NCBI RefSeq assembly: GCF_000004195.4
Contig: NC_030678.2
Span: forward strand, 79,892,904-79,956,903
Length of the DNA stretch: 64,000 nt
Origin: Xenopus tropicalis
Lineage: Eukaryota; Chordata; Amphibia; Anura; Pipidae
Direction of reading: 5' to 3'
The translations under genes and the position numbers were made by a program. The notes under the pieces were generated by a model. It was not told the origin of the DNA, ran no database searches, and was given only the letters and a program-made list of their open reading frames with translations. Of the stretch, positions 33,496 through 46,040 are shown one piece after another (position 1 is the first letter of the stretch; every line of letters starts with the position of its first letter).

Positions 33496-35594
33496 GTCTA
33501 TGGGTCAGGACCAAAAAATGGGAGTTTTGGGTGGATCTCCATAATGTCACCTAAATAATAAATTTACTCCCTACAATAGAACATAACTTATTCTTGAGTT
33601 GCAAAGTTCATACACTGCATTACATTGCTGATAAACATGTTGGTGTTATTTAGTTTTTTTTATACATTTGTGTGTATATGTTACAAATTAATTTTCATAT
33701 GGTATATACTTTTTTGAGCATAAGTGTACCTTTAAGGGTCTTTAGTGTTTCTATTATATTTCACAATAGTGCTGATTGTTAATGACATCAATTTCTTCCT
33801 CTCAGTTGAGCCTCCTGGAGTGTAGCGTTGATCGTGGCATAGTCAGGGGGGTGAGTAATGAGTGGATAGAGCATGCTATGGCCTTCAGTCTGTGATGCAG
33901 CAGAGCTAGTGTTCTGCATACCATATTAAACATTACCATGAATAGATCTGCCTAGAATATCTCTGATATGCATTTACCTTGACAATAACTCATTTCTTCA
34001 GTCTGTAGGATGCAACCATACACTGAGGGAGAATAAAAGTACCGTTATTCTTGCCTCTTTGGCTGTGGAATTTCATGAAAACCCCTGAAAAGAATATATG
34101 AAATAAAATCTCATATATACTCAGGCAATTTGTTATTTCTTCCTTGATAACAAATCAGAGGAATTTAAAAAACGAAAGAAGACGACAAAAAACATGTAAT
34201 CATGTTTAATATCCACACAGAAATACACACTTTGCAGAAATGGTTCTATGATCATGTTTTTATACCTACCAGTAGTTTCTGTTTAGCTGAGGTGGTCTCC
34301 ATCCACACATCTGAGAAGGATAATGGAGTTATTGGAAGGATCAGAAGCATAGTTTGGGGCATAGCTGGGGGTCTAGCTTAAACAAACCAATTTCCCAGTC
34401 AGAAATGGATGACAAAGGTTTAATTCCCTCTGAACAGTTCAGCTTATCCTTGGATAAGTTACTTTGACTTCTTGCATATTGGGGTTTGTAGTGGCATTCT
34501 AATCTGACTAACCTTGTGATTGGTGGGCAGAATTCAGACCACTTTGTCTGTGCATTAGGGTACTTTCATTTGTTCATGTAGTCTGATTGCAATTCAAACA
34601 AGTTTGTTATCAGTTACAGACAAGGGCAGTGCTGCATATAATTTGTAATGCTATATAAGAATAATGAAATGAGTCTATGACTAACTGCATACCTACTTAG
34701 AAAACCTGGTCCTAGGTCCTATGAAGATTGGATTGTCAGGGTTGTCCAAAATGAACTTCCATAATCCTGGAATATGGTTTTTAAAGAATGACACTTAGCT
34801 CCTTCCCAGAACTAATATGTCAGTTGCAGGCTTGGTTAAGTTGCTAAGCACCTGACATTTTCTGGCCACTAGGTATTCTATCATGTCACAGTCTAGGGTT
34901 GGAATGTCCAAGGCTATGCATTCTTGCTTATTTATAAAGAAAATGCTGAGAAGCAGAGGTGTAGTCATGTCCTCACCTCATCGAGCAAAGAATTCTATAA
35001 AAGAATGTGTGTGCGTGTGTTTTTGTGTGTGTGTGGAAAGGGCAAATATTAAATAGGGTTAAAATAGAATGTAAAAAAGCATTCAAACACAGAAAGCAAG
35101 GACAAAATGCAAACCAGGTGACCGTCTGATGACTTTGTTCACTGATAATAAAGCAGTTACTATGGAAGCAAATTATTCCTGCTATGATGACATGGACAAG
35201 CACCAGGTCCCTTTAAGAAATGAATATTCTCAGTGTTATATATGGACCATATACTAAACACAGTTAGGATAGGATAACTCTGTCTGCACTACATTCATTT
35301 CTCATGCAGCTGCAGGGATCATAACTAGTAGTATAAGCCCCATATTATACTCTTAGTAAATTCAAGCAAGGAGCATCATTATGTTTATATATTATATGAA
35401 TTGATTGCTATATTTGTATTACATTATGAAACTAGCAAGAGTTAAGAAGGCCTATCCTGCTCACATTGTAAACTGTTTTGAAATTAATGTTTTGATGGGC
35501 TCAATAGGTTTTAACAGAAAAGCCTTCAAAAGTAATTGTATTAATGCATAAACTAAATTGTTTTCAGACAAATAGTGAGCAGAGCACTCATCTC
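33496..35594. other. Mostly unique non-coding DNA, no gene seen
   Basis: A TG microsatellite at 35006-35035; otherwise no repeat ends, and only short random frames. Confidence 0.4.
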
Positions 35595-35953
35595 TAGTGA
35601 TGAGCAAATTTTTTCGCAAGGCATGAATTTGCAGCGAATTTCCGCATTTTGCCAATGGCGACTTGTTTCAGGAAACTTCCAGGAAAATTTGCAGCTCGGA
35701 ATTTTTTTTTCACGTGTCAAATTGGGCGCGGTTGCGTAAAAAAAAGCTAGGGTGCGTCAAATTGGGCGCAGTTGTGTAAAAAAGGGCGTAGTCGCGGCAA
35801 AATTGGCTGCAGTCGCATAAAAAAAATGCGGGCGACAAAAAAATAGACGTGGACCACAAATGCATTTCACAAATTTTTCGCCGTTTCACGAATTTTCTTC
35901 CTGTTTTGCAAATTTTATGGTGAAGCAAAACTGGACAGATTCGCTCATCACTA
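35595..35953 (-). mobile_element. TAGTGATG-family MITE, reverse full-length copy
   Basis: TAGTGATGAGCAAATTTTTT and GCAAGGCATGAATTTGCAGC at the left, repeated GGGCGCGGTTGCG-like modules, then GGACAGATTCGCTCATCACTA at the right. Both termini are present but the flanking octamers do not match, so the duplication has decayed or rearranged. Confidence 0.85.
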
Positions 35954-36989
35954 ATGAAAAATAACTTTTTCATTGGTAGGTGCACTGCCACTCTCCCTAT
36001 AGGCTATATGGCAGGTATCAACACGGTTCTAACTTTGTGCTTGTCTTTTAACTCTGTTAATAACCCTATACAAAACTGGCATGACCTGATCATTTACATT
36101 ATGATTGCTAACCTATTTAATTTTTATAATGTGTATATTGATTATAACACTGTATTGGTAACCCCAGAAATGTTGAGAATGACGTAATACTTCCTAGTGG
36201 AATAGGGATTATAGTGATTATATTATTTTGTTGCTTGGTGATATCCTCTACAATACATACAGAGTGGGTGTGAGGCTTAATCCCACTAGACCTGGAGAGA
36301 TTGTAGGCAAAAGGTGTCATTTTATTGATGAAACTGTGAGAGCTTGGACAATTTTTCAGTGACTATTTGTTGGCAGCTTCAAGGTAATGGCTACTTTTCT
36401 GGAAGATGCTTTTAATATAGGCTGGTGCTTCTTTTTCCTAGGGGAACTTCTTCTAGCCTGTAAGGAATTATAATTTTAGAGCAACCTACATCTTTTTTTA
36501 TGCTATAACAACTAAACATAATCTTAAGAGGTTCACTGATTAGATGGATGCAACCCTTTTGCCTTGCTTGTTGCCGCCATATAGCCCTAATGCCCTAAAT
36601 GTTTCTTTTTAAAATAGTCAATTCTTGATTTTGTTCCATCAAATGGAACTATGTGAACTTAATTTTTAAAACAAGAACACAGAAACTTTATTATATGTTA
36701 TACACTGCACAATAAGGAAACCAAAAGGACAGTACTGTAAGAGGAAAATTAAATGGACGGCAGCCACACAACAAGATTAATGTCCTTCTGCAGAATACAG
36801 AACATGCCCAATATTCATTTAACCAAGCTGAAAGTGTAAACCATAGTTTTTTCCCTACAAAAAAAGTAGATTTATTTCTTTTGTGTATTCAAATGCAGGT
36901 AAATCTGGAATAAGACATTAAATGGGATGTCACAATCAGGATTCATAAATATTTCCCCATGAGGTCTGCCTTGGGTTTTTACAGCAAGA
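35954..36989. other. Unique AT-rich DNA, no feature seen
   Basis: No repeat termini or credible gene; overlapping 67-77 codon frames on both strands near 36000-36320 look random. Confidence 0.4.
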
Positions 36990-37230
36990 TTAGACCTGTT
37001 TTGTATTAGACGTGCAATCAGGATATCTCATGCAGCCAATTGGGGCCATTTCAACAGCCGTACATCCTTAATTCTGGGTTCCATCAGCCGCATCCTTCTG
37101 AGGTACAATGAGCCAATCTAAGGCTTAAATAGGCCTAGATGTGCAAATTAGACCCACTATCATGTCTGTCGCAAGCACTGTTCTGAAGACACATTGTTCT
37201 CCTTTCCTCTTCAGAGGAATCAAGTTCTAT
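36990..37230. promoter_or_regulatory. Candidate conserved non-coding element
   Basis: Repeat-free block with CAGCCAATTGGGGCC, CCTTAATTCTGGG, GAGCCAATCTAAGGC (CCAAT-like) and TGTGCAAATTAGACC. Texture argument only. Confidence 0.25.
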
Positions 37231-38149
37231 TAGGAGATGTTATTAAAATGAACTCTAAAGATTGAAGATCTATTTTTAAACAAGAATTTTAAGTAAGAAA
37301 ATATGATTTTATGAGAGAGAATTCTAACTTCCTTCTCTGTCTGCTGTAAGCCAACCATCATCTTGTGGCACAAAATAGAAACCATTGTTCTTGCCACATT
37401 TAAAAGACAATGCTCTACAACTAAATATGGCATTTTGAGTATTTAAGGGGACAGCAAATATGCTTATGGCAAAATGAGACAACTAGTAACCTATAATATA
37501 AATATAATCAGGCATAACAATTTAAAAAGTAAAAACACATAAACATAAGTAAACATTTAAAAGCAGTTTCAGTTTCACCAAGGTTTGCCATCTGCCTGGT
37601 ATATTTACTGGTCTGGCTGGTAAAAATAATCTTATTAATAGGGAAGAAAGATAAGTATATAGGAAAGTTGATATTCTTTTGCAGAAAAGGTGGCAACCCT
37701 AAATTCACCTAGATATTCAGTTCAACAAAGGAGCATTGTGGGAAGCTGCCATGCTGCATACTATGCCAAGATAAAATTACTTCTATAGGCTATATTGAAC
37801 AATGGCCCCGTGGGACAAATCATCACGAGAAAATGGCAGAATACTTGCTTGTCGCTGAGCAGTAACTTTTGAACTAATTTCTGTAACTCTTTACCGTGTC
37901 TTAATGAAAAAGAAACACCATAAATTCCATTGTGTTACATAACAGGTTTCAATACAAAGTTTTATACCCAGTTTTTGTTACAGGGGCTTTCAGAGTTAAA
38001 CAATATTGTCCTTCCTTTATGGTGCAGAATACATTTAGGGTTAAAATTCAAATATCAGGATAGCGTGAAAAAACTGACATTGGAAGACAATAGTAGCTGT
38101 AGTCAGAAGTCCTTCTGATCAATGCCTGGGTTGTGTTTAACAAAACAAG
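37231..38149. other. Unique AT-rich DNA, no feature seen
   Basis: No repeat ends, tandem repeats or gene structure identified. Confidence 0.4.
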
Positions 38150-38405
38150 ACTAAGGGTCGACCTGCCGCTGGCCCTATAAATATCCTGTTAATGGTGTTT
38201 TTGCAAACAAGCTGTCCCTAAAAATGCAGCTCTCAGGCTTCTAGCCGAAGATATTAATATGCAAATGGATGCAGGCGTGTGTCCTTCGGAAGAGCCGTCT
38301 GCGTTTAACCTGCGACCTCTTTGTCTTTAGCCAGAGATTTTGCTCATTTGTACAGCTCCCGAATCTGCCTTGGCCTGCATTGTAACCTGGTAGGAGCAGC
38401 ATTAA
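38150..38405. promoter_or_regulatory. Candidate conserved non-coding element
   Basis: Mixed-composition, repeat-free block with CCTATAAATATCCTG, GATATTAATATGCAAATGGA (octamer-like ATGCAAAT) and TTTGCTCATTTGTAC. A G15 tract follows at 38409-38423. Function is inferred from texture only. Confidence 0.3.
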
Positions 38406-38423
38406 ATGAAGGGGGGGGGGGGG

Positions 38424-39431
38424 GTGTAGGCCCAATTCGCTATGCTCAATTAATCAGCACAATTAGGTTCTTGTGAGGAACTACAAGCCACCTTTGAAAA
38501 AAGTATTAACCTCTTTTCTGGATCGCAATGGTTAACATAATGGCATGATTTACAAGTAAAAAAAAACAAGGAACTATTGTAATGAAATATAGAAAGACCT
38601 GCTGGTCTCATATTGCCTGTGCTTTCTCTGCCTACAATACAGCCCTCCCTCCATTTTCTCATATTAAGATTATTGTTTACAGATTCATATCACACTGTGC
38701 ACAAACAATTTTAAATAAAGGATAATAACAATAATAATTACTGCAACAACCAAATTCTCCTCCTTTTATTGTTGTTTGGAGGACTTCTAACAGCTCGATA
38801 AAGCAGCTGGTGGCACGACAGAAAGAAAGAGTAGAGATGAATAGATAGAATGATTTTCATATCATCAGCATAAATCTAATCCAGTGGATCTTCTTGAATT
38901 ACCAGGAGATGCCATATAGACCTATGGCTGATCTCTATGGCAGTCCAACAGTGCAAGGAAGAAGGGGCCATATGCTAAAGTTTGCTAGAATAGCATAAAA
39001 AGAATGTGTTCGCTTAGGAAGAACACAGAAGAACATTGAACAAGAAGCCTTGATTTTCTAAGGCTGTTCATCTTTGAGTTAATTTTTAGTTTTGTGTAAA
39101 GAGTAATATTGTAAGACAAATTTGCAATTGCTCTTCATTTTTTATTATTTGTGTTTTTTTTTATTATTTCACTTTTTGTTTGGAAACGCTCCAGTTTGGA
39201 GAGACTGGTAAAGGAATAGAAAAGGAAATCAATAGAAAGTTAAGTAATAAAAGGTAACAATTAAAATTAAAGTGTAAGCTCACAGAGGAGTAGTTTTTTG
39301 GCTGCTGGGGTCAGTGACCCCCATGAAAATGTTGGAGACAGAAGAAGGAGGCAAATAATTCAAAAACTATATAAATAAATAATGAAGACCAGTTGAGACA
39401 GTTGCAAGTTGAACAATGAAAAGAAACAGAT
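38424..39431. other. Unique non-coding DNA, no feature seen
   Basis: No terminal or tandem repeats, no credible reading frame. Confidence 0.4.
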
Positions 39432-39605
39432 AATTGGTTGCCATGGGTTACTGCCCAGGTGCAAATTTGCCCAGTATTTATAAATCACCCCCTGCAGAGA
39501 AGCAGTAACTCATAGCAACCAAAAGGTGACCAGTAAATTCTACCTGCAGATTAGTTGCTACAGGTAACTGCTACTGGGCAAACGTAGTGCCTTTATTACG
39601 TTACC
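39432..39605. mobile_element. Two abutting foldback-MITE fragments
   Basis: First, AATTGGTTGCCATGGGTTAC and AAATTTGCCCAGTATTTATA (39432-39488), the right arm of one family. Then CAGTAACTCATAGCAACC and TAACTGCTACTGGGCAAACG with TAGTGCCTTTATTAC (39497-39600), most of a GGGCAAACTTAGTGCC element. Confidence 0.65.
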
Positions 39606-40130
39606 ACCTTAGTTTTCATTATTGTAGGAGATCAGAACCTTGGCATGTTTGTACTTTGGAAACATGCCAAAGTTTTTTCCCCCGTAGTGAAAAGGATGGG
39701 CCACCAGAGGCTATAAACAAACTCCTTCTACAAGTACCAGCCAGAAGAGCAGAGAGTTACAGTATATGCACCTGAAATGGAATTCCATAGTAAAATGTAA
39801 TGCATTGTTATTTAGTGGATACATATAAAAATAAAATACACAGATTTCAATGTGTTTCACAAAGCTTTGATTATAACTGATCACATAACTAAGCAGTGTT
39901 TATATACTTTATATATACAGTATATATATGTGTGTATATATGCATTAACCTTACATCATCCATTGTGATTTGTAGCTCATTTATAGCACCAATTAAGTTA
40001 TCCCCATATAGCACCAATTATAAGTTATTCTGCATTACTGCAGTTGGCAGCATTGGTATGAGCTGTTACTAACAAATATGCAGCATGTAGATTTCAAGTT
40101 TTTAGTTTAAAAGAAAGATGTAGGTAGCTG
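39606..40130. other. Unique AT-rich DNA, no feature seen
   Basis: Short TA/TG runs at 39905-39942; nothing else recognised. Confidence 0.4.
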
Positions 40131-40415
40131 TAGTGAGGAGTGAAATCTTTCGCCAGGCATGGATTCGCTGCCAAATTCCTCATTTCAGCAAAAAAAATTG
40201 GCAAGTAAAAAAAAGTTGCAGTTAAGTCAAATACATTGCAGTTGCACAAAGTCACAGCTGCATAAAAAAGGTGCAGTGGTGTCAAAAAAGTTGCGGTCAC
40301 ATCAAAAAAAATTCACTCACTCGCAAAAAAGTTGTGCAGTAGCTGCATTTCGCTAGTTTTTCACCATTTCGCAAATTTTCGGCCGAAACAAAATGGAACA
40401 GATTTGCACTATTAG
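40131..40415 (-). mobile_element. TAGTGATG-family MITE, reverse diverged copy
   Basis: TAGTGAGGAGTGAAATCTTT and GCCAGGCATGGATTCGCTGC, a series of GTTGCAGT/GTTGCGGTC modules, then ATGGAACAGATTTGCAC. The right tip has drifted. Confidence 0.75.
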
Positions 40416-41289
40416 CTATCCTAGACTGAATAGTGATACAGATCCAAATCCTATTTTCTCATTATTAAAATTGAATAAATAAATTGTCTAAATGATAAGG
40501 AAATTTATTGTGTATTGTTTTTATTTTATCAGGTAATCAAGCTTTAACCCTAGAAGTGCTGTACAGAAAAATCACTGATAAAAATTCAGCTTCAGCTAAA
40601 TTGCTAGACTTCTTGGGATTCACTACAATCCCCTATACAACCCTTAAAGCTACAGGGTTAAATTGCACTTGGGAAGTACAACAGCAGATCTAACAACCTC
40701 CATTTAAAGATGACCTCTCAGTCTGAAAATATTGGAAAACGTGTCTAGCCTTGTGTAAAATCAATGGGAAGCAGCAATGGTTGTTTGTCTTGGAAAAATA
40801 AAAAAATATAGGGTCATATGTATTAAACTCCCGGATTGACCATTTTGGTGTTAAACAGACACTAAAACAGTCATTTAGAGATTGTTTCAATGTAATATAT
40901 TGCATTGCTCTGCTTCAGTGAACAATATAGGCCGCAGATATATAGAGTAATAGGAAAAGCAAGAGGATGAGTTGTCACGTTTTAATAAAACAGAGAAATC
41001 TCATTCAACGAAAGATAAAAACCAATTGCTTGCGGCCTTATTCCTGTATTTGTTTTAACCTGCTTCAGAGAGGGACAATTCCATGAAGCCATTACCTTCT
41101 GTTTAAAGAAGTATGGGTTTTTTTTTTTCACAATTTCACTTAAGACTTCCTGTACACAGGAAATGTGACAACAATTCATAATCTGTTACATAAATACAGG
41201 TAAATTGCATACATCTTTCTGTTAATATTACTAAACCTTTTATTTTACTTGCCGTTTTCCACCTATATACAGTGTATACATGTTTTAGT
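40416..41289. other. Unique non-coding DNA, no gene established
   Basis: A 61-codon plus-strand frame at 40508-40693 begins after an acceptor-like TTTTTATTTTATCAG, but its protein is unrecognised. I treat it as chance. Confidence 0.35.
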
Positions 41290-41565
41290 ACAGGTATGGG
41301 ATCTGTTATTTGGATTATCTGGGATTTTCTAGATGAGGGATCTTTATGTAATTTGCATTACTACACTTCAAGTATGCTAAAAGAAAACTTTAACATGAAA
41401 TAAACCCAATAGGATTATTTTGTCACCTATACAGAGTTGCGTACCTTGGTTATGATCAAGTACAAGGTACTGTTTTATTATTACAGAGAAAAAAGAAATC
41501 ATTTTTAAAAATTAAAATGATTTGCTTAAATGGACTCTATGGGATATAAAGTTATCCCATATATT
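41290..41565 (-). mobile_element. Diverged ACAGGTATGGGATC-family element, reverse
   Basis: GTACAGGTATGGGATCTGTT at the left tip, then AAATAAACCCAATAGGATTA, ATCAAGTACAAGGTACTGTT and ACTCTATGGGATA in an order reverse to 42265-42592. The far terminus is lost. Confidence 0.75.
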
Positions 41566-41989
41566 TATTTTATTTTTTTACAGATACATTTGGGTGTTAG
41601 AGAAGAGTTTGCTGCAAAGTCTTCAGAATCCATAATTGTGCTTATTTACTCAAATTCAATTTGCATAGAAAACAAAGATTGTAAACTTGTGGCCCTGTTG
41701 TAGTCCGATTTCTTTAATACTATTGTTAGTAGGGAAAAAAAGAAACTGCTTACACCGTTCTTCTACCTATCCAGTTTTCTGTCTGAGGTCTAGAGGCCTA
41801 TGTAGAGGTCTGGAAAATGCTTTGCTGTACTGCATAATGTGACTATATACTGAGCTTAACAACAGTTCATATCTTTGCTGCCTTCCAAGTGTGCTAACAA
41901 TCTAAGACAGTTAAAAAGAGCACTGTTATTACCACTGTTACTATAATTTACTTGGCTTCTCATGATTTTAAATGCCTTTTCATCCCCCT

Positions 41990-42127
41990 CTGAGGCAAAC
42001 TAGGGAGGCTTCAGAATGGGGTTTTGCCTTCCTCTGGATCAGCTAGCAGTTAGGCAGGTTTGAAATAGACATACAAGGTTGAACTTGATGGACATGTCTT
42101 TTTTCAACAAACTTACTATGTTACTAT
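41990..42127. repeat. Dispersed repeat (GATCAGCTAGCAGTTAGGCAG family)
   Basis: GCCTTCCTCTGGATCAGC, GGTTGAACTTGATGGACAT and TTACTATGTTACTA are a widespread vertebrate repeat. The last 50 bases correspond to the reverse complement of about 9288-9345. Confidence 0.65.
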
Positions 42128-42264
42128 ATGCAGTTCCTACAGTAACTACAGTAGCTGACTATTTCCCTGATTTCCTATAGTGCAATATACTGTAGCAAGC
42201 TACTAGAAGGGTAGGGTCATTAACCTTCCAACTACAAATTGATGTCACAACTGATACTTTTTAT

Positions 42265-42592
42265 ATACAGGTACGGGATCACTTATCCCGAAACCAGTTA
42301 TCCAGAAAGTTCTGAATTACGGAAAGACCATCTCCCATAGACTCCATTAAAAGCAAATAATTCTAATTTTTATAATTTCCCTTTTCCCTGTAATAATAAA
42401 ACAGTACCTTGTACTTGATCCCAACTAAGATATAATTAATCCTTATTGGAGGCAAAACAATCCTATTGGGTTTATTCAATATTAAAATTATTTTTAGCAG
42501 ACTTACGTTATGGAGATCCAAATAACGGAAAGATCCCTTATTCGGAAAACCCCAGATCCCGAGCATTCTCGATAACAGGTCCCATACCTGTA
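42265..42592 (+). mobile_element. Complete ACAGGTACGGGATC-family MITE
   Basis: TACAGGTACGGGATC at the left and GGTCCCATACCTGTA at the right are inverted repeats. The inner modules ATCCAGAAAGTTCTGAATTA with ACGGAAAG and GAGCATTCTCGATAACAGG match the Xenopus family I recall. A matching target duplication is not obvious. Partial relatives lie at 18205, 22390, 41290 and 51962. A minus-strand frame here is a shadow. Confidence 0.85.
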
Positions 42593-45239
42593 TTAGGTTG
42601 TGCAGGCTGCTTTTTAAAGGTTCTGTTCCCTATAAATAAAATGTGTGTGTATAAATGAGGCTGGGCTGTTGTACTTTAACATGAGGGAAGTATTCATTTT
42701 TTAGAGAAGAGTGACAATTTTAGGATTGTTTTGCTACTGAATCTTTTAGAATGCAACAAGTTTTAGATTTTTATTATACATATTACATATGTATTTACTT
42801 TTGGAGCTTAGCGTATTTTAAATTGAAATTGTATGTTTTAAATCACTTTTTTAGTATGTTTTATTATTTATGATTACATTTTATATTTGTATTATTTATC
42901 TTAGTTAAGGCAACTCCTTTAACAACAAGGCTAATAAAAAAACAATTAAGCAGTTTAATTGTTTACCATACTACTCATATAATCCCATCCATCTCACATA
43001 CATTTTTGTATATGAGGACACTGGGTTGTTGCGGTATGGCAACAGCAGAATAAAAAAGGTAAGACCTCTTGTCTGTCTCCCAGTCATCAGAGATAACCAA
43101 ATAAAAAAATATAACCCTACGGTGCACTCACTGGAGACAATATAAAGTCATATTAAAGGTTATTTGCATTGAGTGCACTTGGCTGTTCTAGAATTACTTG
43201 GCAACATTTGACCCTGATGTATGACCTATGTGACATCATGAAATGCAGGTCAATTGGCCTAGGCACAACTCATGCATCTAATGAAAAAAAAAAAAAACTG
43301 TTCATCTACAGTCCTGTTTCGTCCATTGCAATATCTGCCAAATCTAGATTTTTTAGGGGATAAGGAAGAGCTTCCACACAAAAAATAGTAATATAATAAG
43401 CAGGAGCTGCTATTGTCTAACTTTCTTACACAAAACTGGGAAAACTAAGATTCCCTACAGACTATTTGTCCATAAAAAAAAAAAGGAGAACTGGACTTTC
43501 CATTACAGTGTCAAGTCAGGCAAAGCATTATTGATATTCATACATAACTAAAGCTCCCCTGACTGAATTTGCCAAAATCAACATTCACAAAATGGTGAAA
43601 ACTATGCCAATACACAATGCAGAAATCTAATGCAAAGGTAGACCTACCCATGGTGCAATCAGTGCAGAGGGACTGGACCCAACAATCTATTAATCCTGAG
43701 AGTCGTGCTATAGATTGATAGATTAAGCAGTAAGGAGGACACATCTATTTGTCTCATACTGGGACTCTCCATGGTCTTGTTCCAGTCATCGGCCATTCCA
43801 TGTGACATACTAAATCAGGTGAATCCGTCAGCTAAATATATGGTTAAAATAAAGGAAGATTTAGCCTTCTGGTAGGAAGAGGGTAGGCCCAAGGGATGAG
43901 AGTCACTGGACAAGCATAGGAATTTCAGAAGGATTCCATTCCATTGCGTTAAGAAAAATATCCATATTTTATAAGCATAAACTAAGAATTTACAGCCATT
44001 TTCTACCCTCAAAAAATATTAGTATTATACTAAATTGTAAATGAGCCACAATAGTGATTAAAAATTAGAACAAGAAGCAAATTTAGTTACATAACCAAAG
44101 CCTATTGTGTGTTACAGTCTTGGTAAGAGGGAGATTTCAGACACCTGCTGTTCCTTGTGTGCATGATTATGAGTCAGGAGCTAAAACAAGGAGGAGGACA
44201 CCAGTGGGTAGGGCTAGGTTCTTAAAGGGGTTAAAAGATAAGCAGAATAGACTCTTAGCAGGTTATAGAATAACGCATTATAAGCACATTTTGAGATTAG
44301 GGAGATTTCAGGTTTTTAGGTTTATGTGTGCATATGAGCCAGATTTATCTATGTCCTTTAAAAAAATAGCCATACATCAGATAATGCTTTTAAGCTTATC
44401 TATAGCAAAACTAGACCAGTACACTGCTCATTGGGTAATGTGGGTTAAAGGCCTAGGACAATTGTTGCCTGTGTTTCTATATTATTTGTTTTTGTGAGGT
44501 CCTTTTTAATAGCACATATTTCTTAATAAATAAAAAGTGTTTATTGCCATGTACAATAGGGAAGTATGCATTTGCATTGCATGCCATATTTTATGAATGA
44601 CACTAACTATAAAGAGTAGAATTATTTTTTCAACCAAACTTGCTAATGAACTGTGCAGATCCCCTGAGATCAACTGACCCAAAATCCCTAGTGACAAAAA
44701 TAGCCCTCATTTTTACATCCCATTTCTTGCATCAAAAGAATCACACACTCATTTCATTTTCGGAAGTGATGCAGTGATTTGGGGTACAAAATTTACACTT
44801 TGCATGCTGGGCTGTATTTGTAGAACCCAAACTAAGAGGAGTAGGGCTACCACCTGTGGGAGCTGGGCGAGGAAATGGCATGAACTGGAGGCATGCAGTG
44901 AGCAGATGGATTAGTTATTACAAATTTACTGACAAGTACATTCCTCGTTCATTTTTTTACAATGGCCCTAGCCTTGGCTGGCATTTTAACGGCTTGACCA
45001 GGTTACTACCGGCAAGATGGCAACCCTAGTTATAGGCCATATATGGCCATCATCAAACTATGAAAATGTATCAGAGAAACAAAGTCAATGGAACCAGGTA
45101 CAAATAGGCAACCATTTTATTTGTGGAACATGACAGTGATGCATCAATCTGGCAGCCATGTTAGATATAATCTGGCAGTACCATATTAGATATTAACCCC
45201 TTATATACCCCCCCCCCCCCCACACACACACACACATGT
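42593..45239. other. Mostly unique AT-rich DNA, no gene established
   Basis: An A13 run at about 43284-43296 and a C/CA tract at 45208-45237. The plus-strand frame 44105-44497 (130 codons) is the longest outside tandem repeats, but has no domain, no splice context and ordinary AT-rich composition. Confidence 0.4.
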
Positions 45240-45565
45240 CTCTTTAGCCCCAACCAGGAGAAAATAAGAATATCCAGGCTGGGATGAAACAGGCTACAGC
45301 ATATATTTACAAACAAGAAATCACTGCCGCCTCCTTCCACAAAAATGTTCTGCCCAAGCAGACCATAAACTACCATTATCCCAGTTACACATGAATCTGG
45401 GGCATAGGCCCACTGTAATCCTCAGCCTTGTGACCTTCCACTGACTCTTTAAACCAGTCCCTTACAAACCAGTTACCTTATATTTTTTGCCTGCCCCCCT
45501 ACCTAATCCAGTCAAGGCTCCTTCCCTTTACTCTGTGCTACCAGTCAGAGCCAAAATTCTACACA
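45240..45565 (-). mobile_element. Possible LTR-type segment, reverse orientation
   Basis: AATATCCAGGCTGGGATGAA and ACAGGCTACAGCATATATTT parallel 18655-18695, and CACATGAATCTGGGGCATAGG parallels 18930-18950. Two separated, ordered matches make common ancestry likely; the retroelement class is inferred. Confidence 0.35.
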
Positions 45566-45689
45566 TACAGTATATTTATTATTTTTGCATTCAACTTCTT
45601 TAGCATGTGACATGTAAGCATGACTTTTAAAGGCTTTAATAGATATACTGGTAATCAGGAGGTTAAACACACAGAAAACAAATATGTTC

Positions 45690-46040
45690 ATAATTCCATC
45701 ACACCAATCTGAATCTTTCGCCTCTGCTAATTATTACGGACAAGCCTCTTTATTGAACCAAATCCTGTTATTGGCATCACGATGCATGAGCTGTGGTTCT
45801 TGTTTAAAATGCACTCATTAGCCGTACAAATCAACCTCGTTGACAGAAAGCTTCGGAATTAAGCATCCCGCGTTACTCATTGGACAAGGAGCAATTTATA
45901 ATGCCATTAGCAACACTTGCGAAGGTTACAGACATCAAAAATTGTTCAGCCGTAATTATTCTTAATGGATACAAGGAATAAACTGACGTGGGACAGCATT
46001 TTCATTAGCTTTCAATCAAGACTGATAGGTTTGGAGAAAT
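45690..46040. promoter_or_regulatory. Candidate conserved non-coding element
   Basis: Repeat-free block with several TAATTA/ATTA words (CTGCTAATTATTACGG, CCGTAATTATTCTTAATGG), TTTATTG and ATTGTTCAGC, plus well-kept CpGs (CATCCCGCGTTACTC). By eye this is the strongest enhancer-like stretch in the window. Confidence 0.35.

Noticed and set aside
40508..40693. 61-codon frame after an acceptor-like sequence
   Set aside because: No donor-bounded exon or recognised protein; the stop lies within ordinary AT-rich DNA.
44105..44497. 130-codon plus-strand frame
   Set aside because: No domain, no splice or promoter context, and ordinary AT-rich composition; frames of this length occur by chance in 64 kb.
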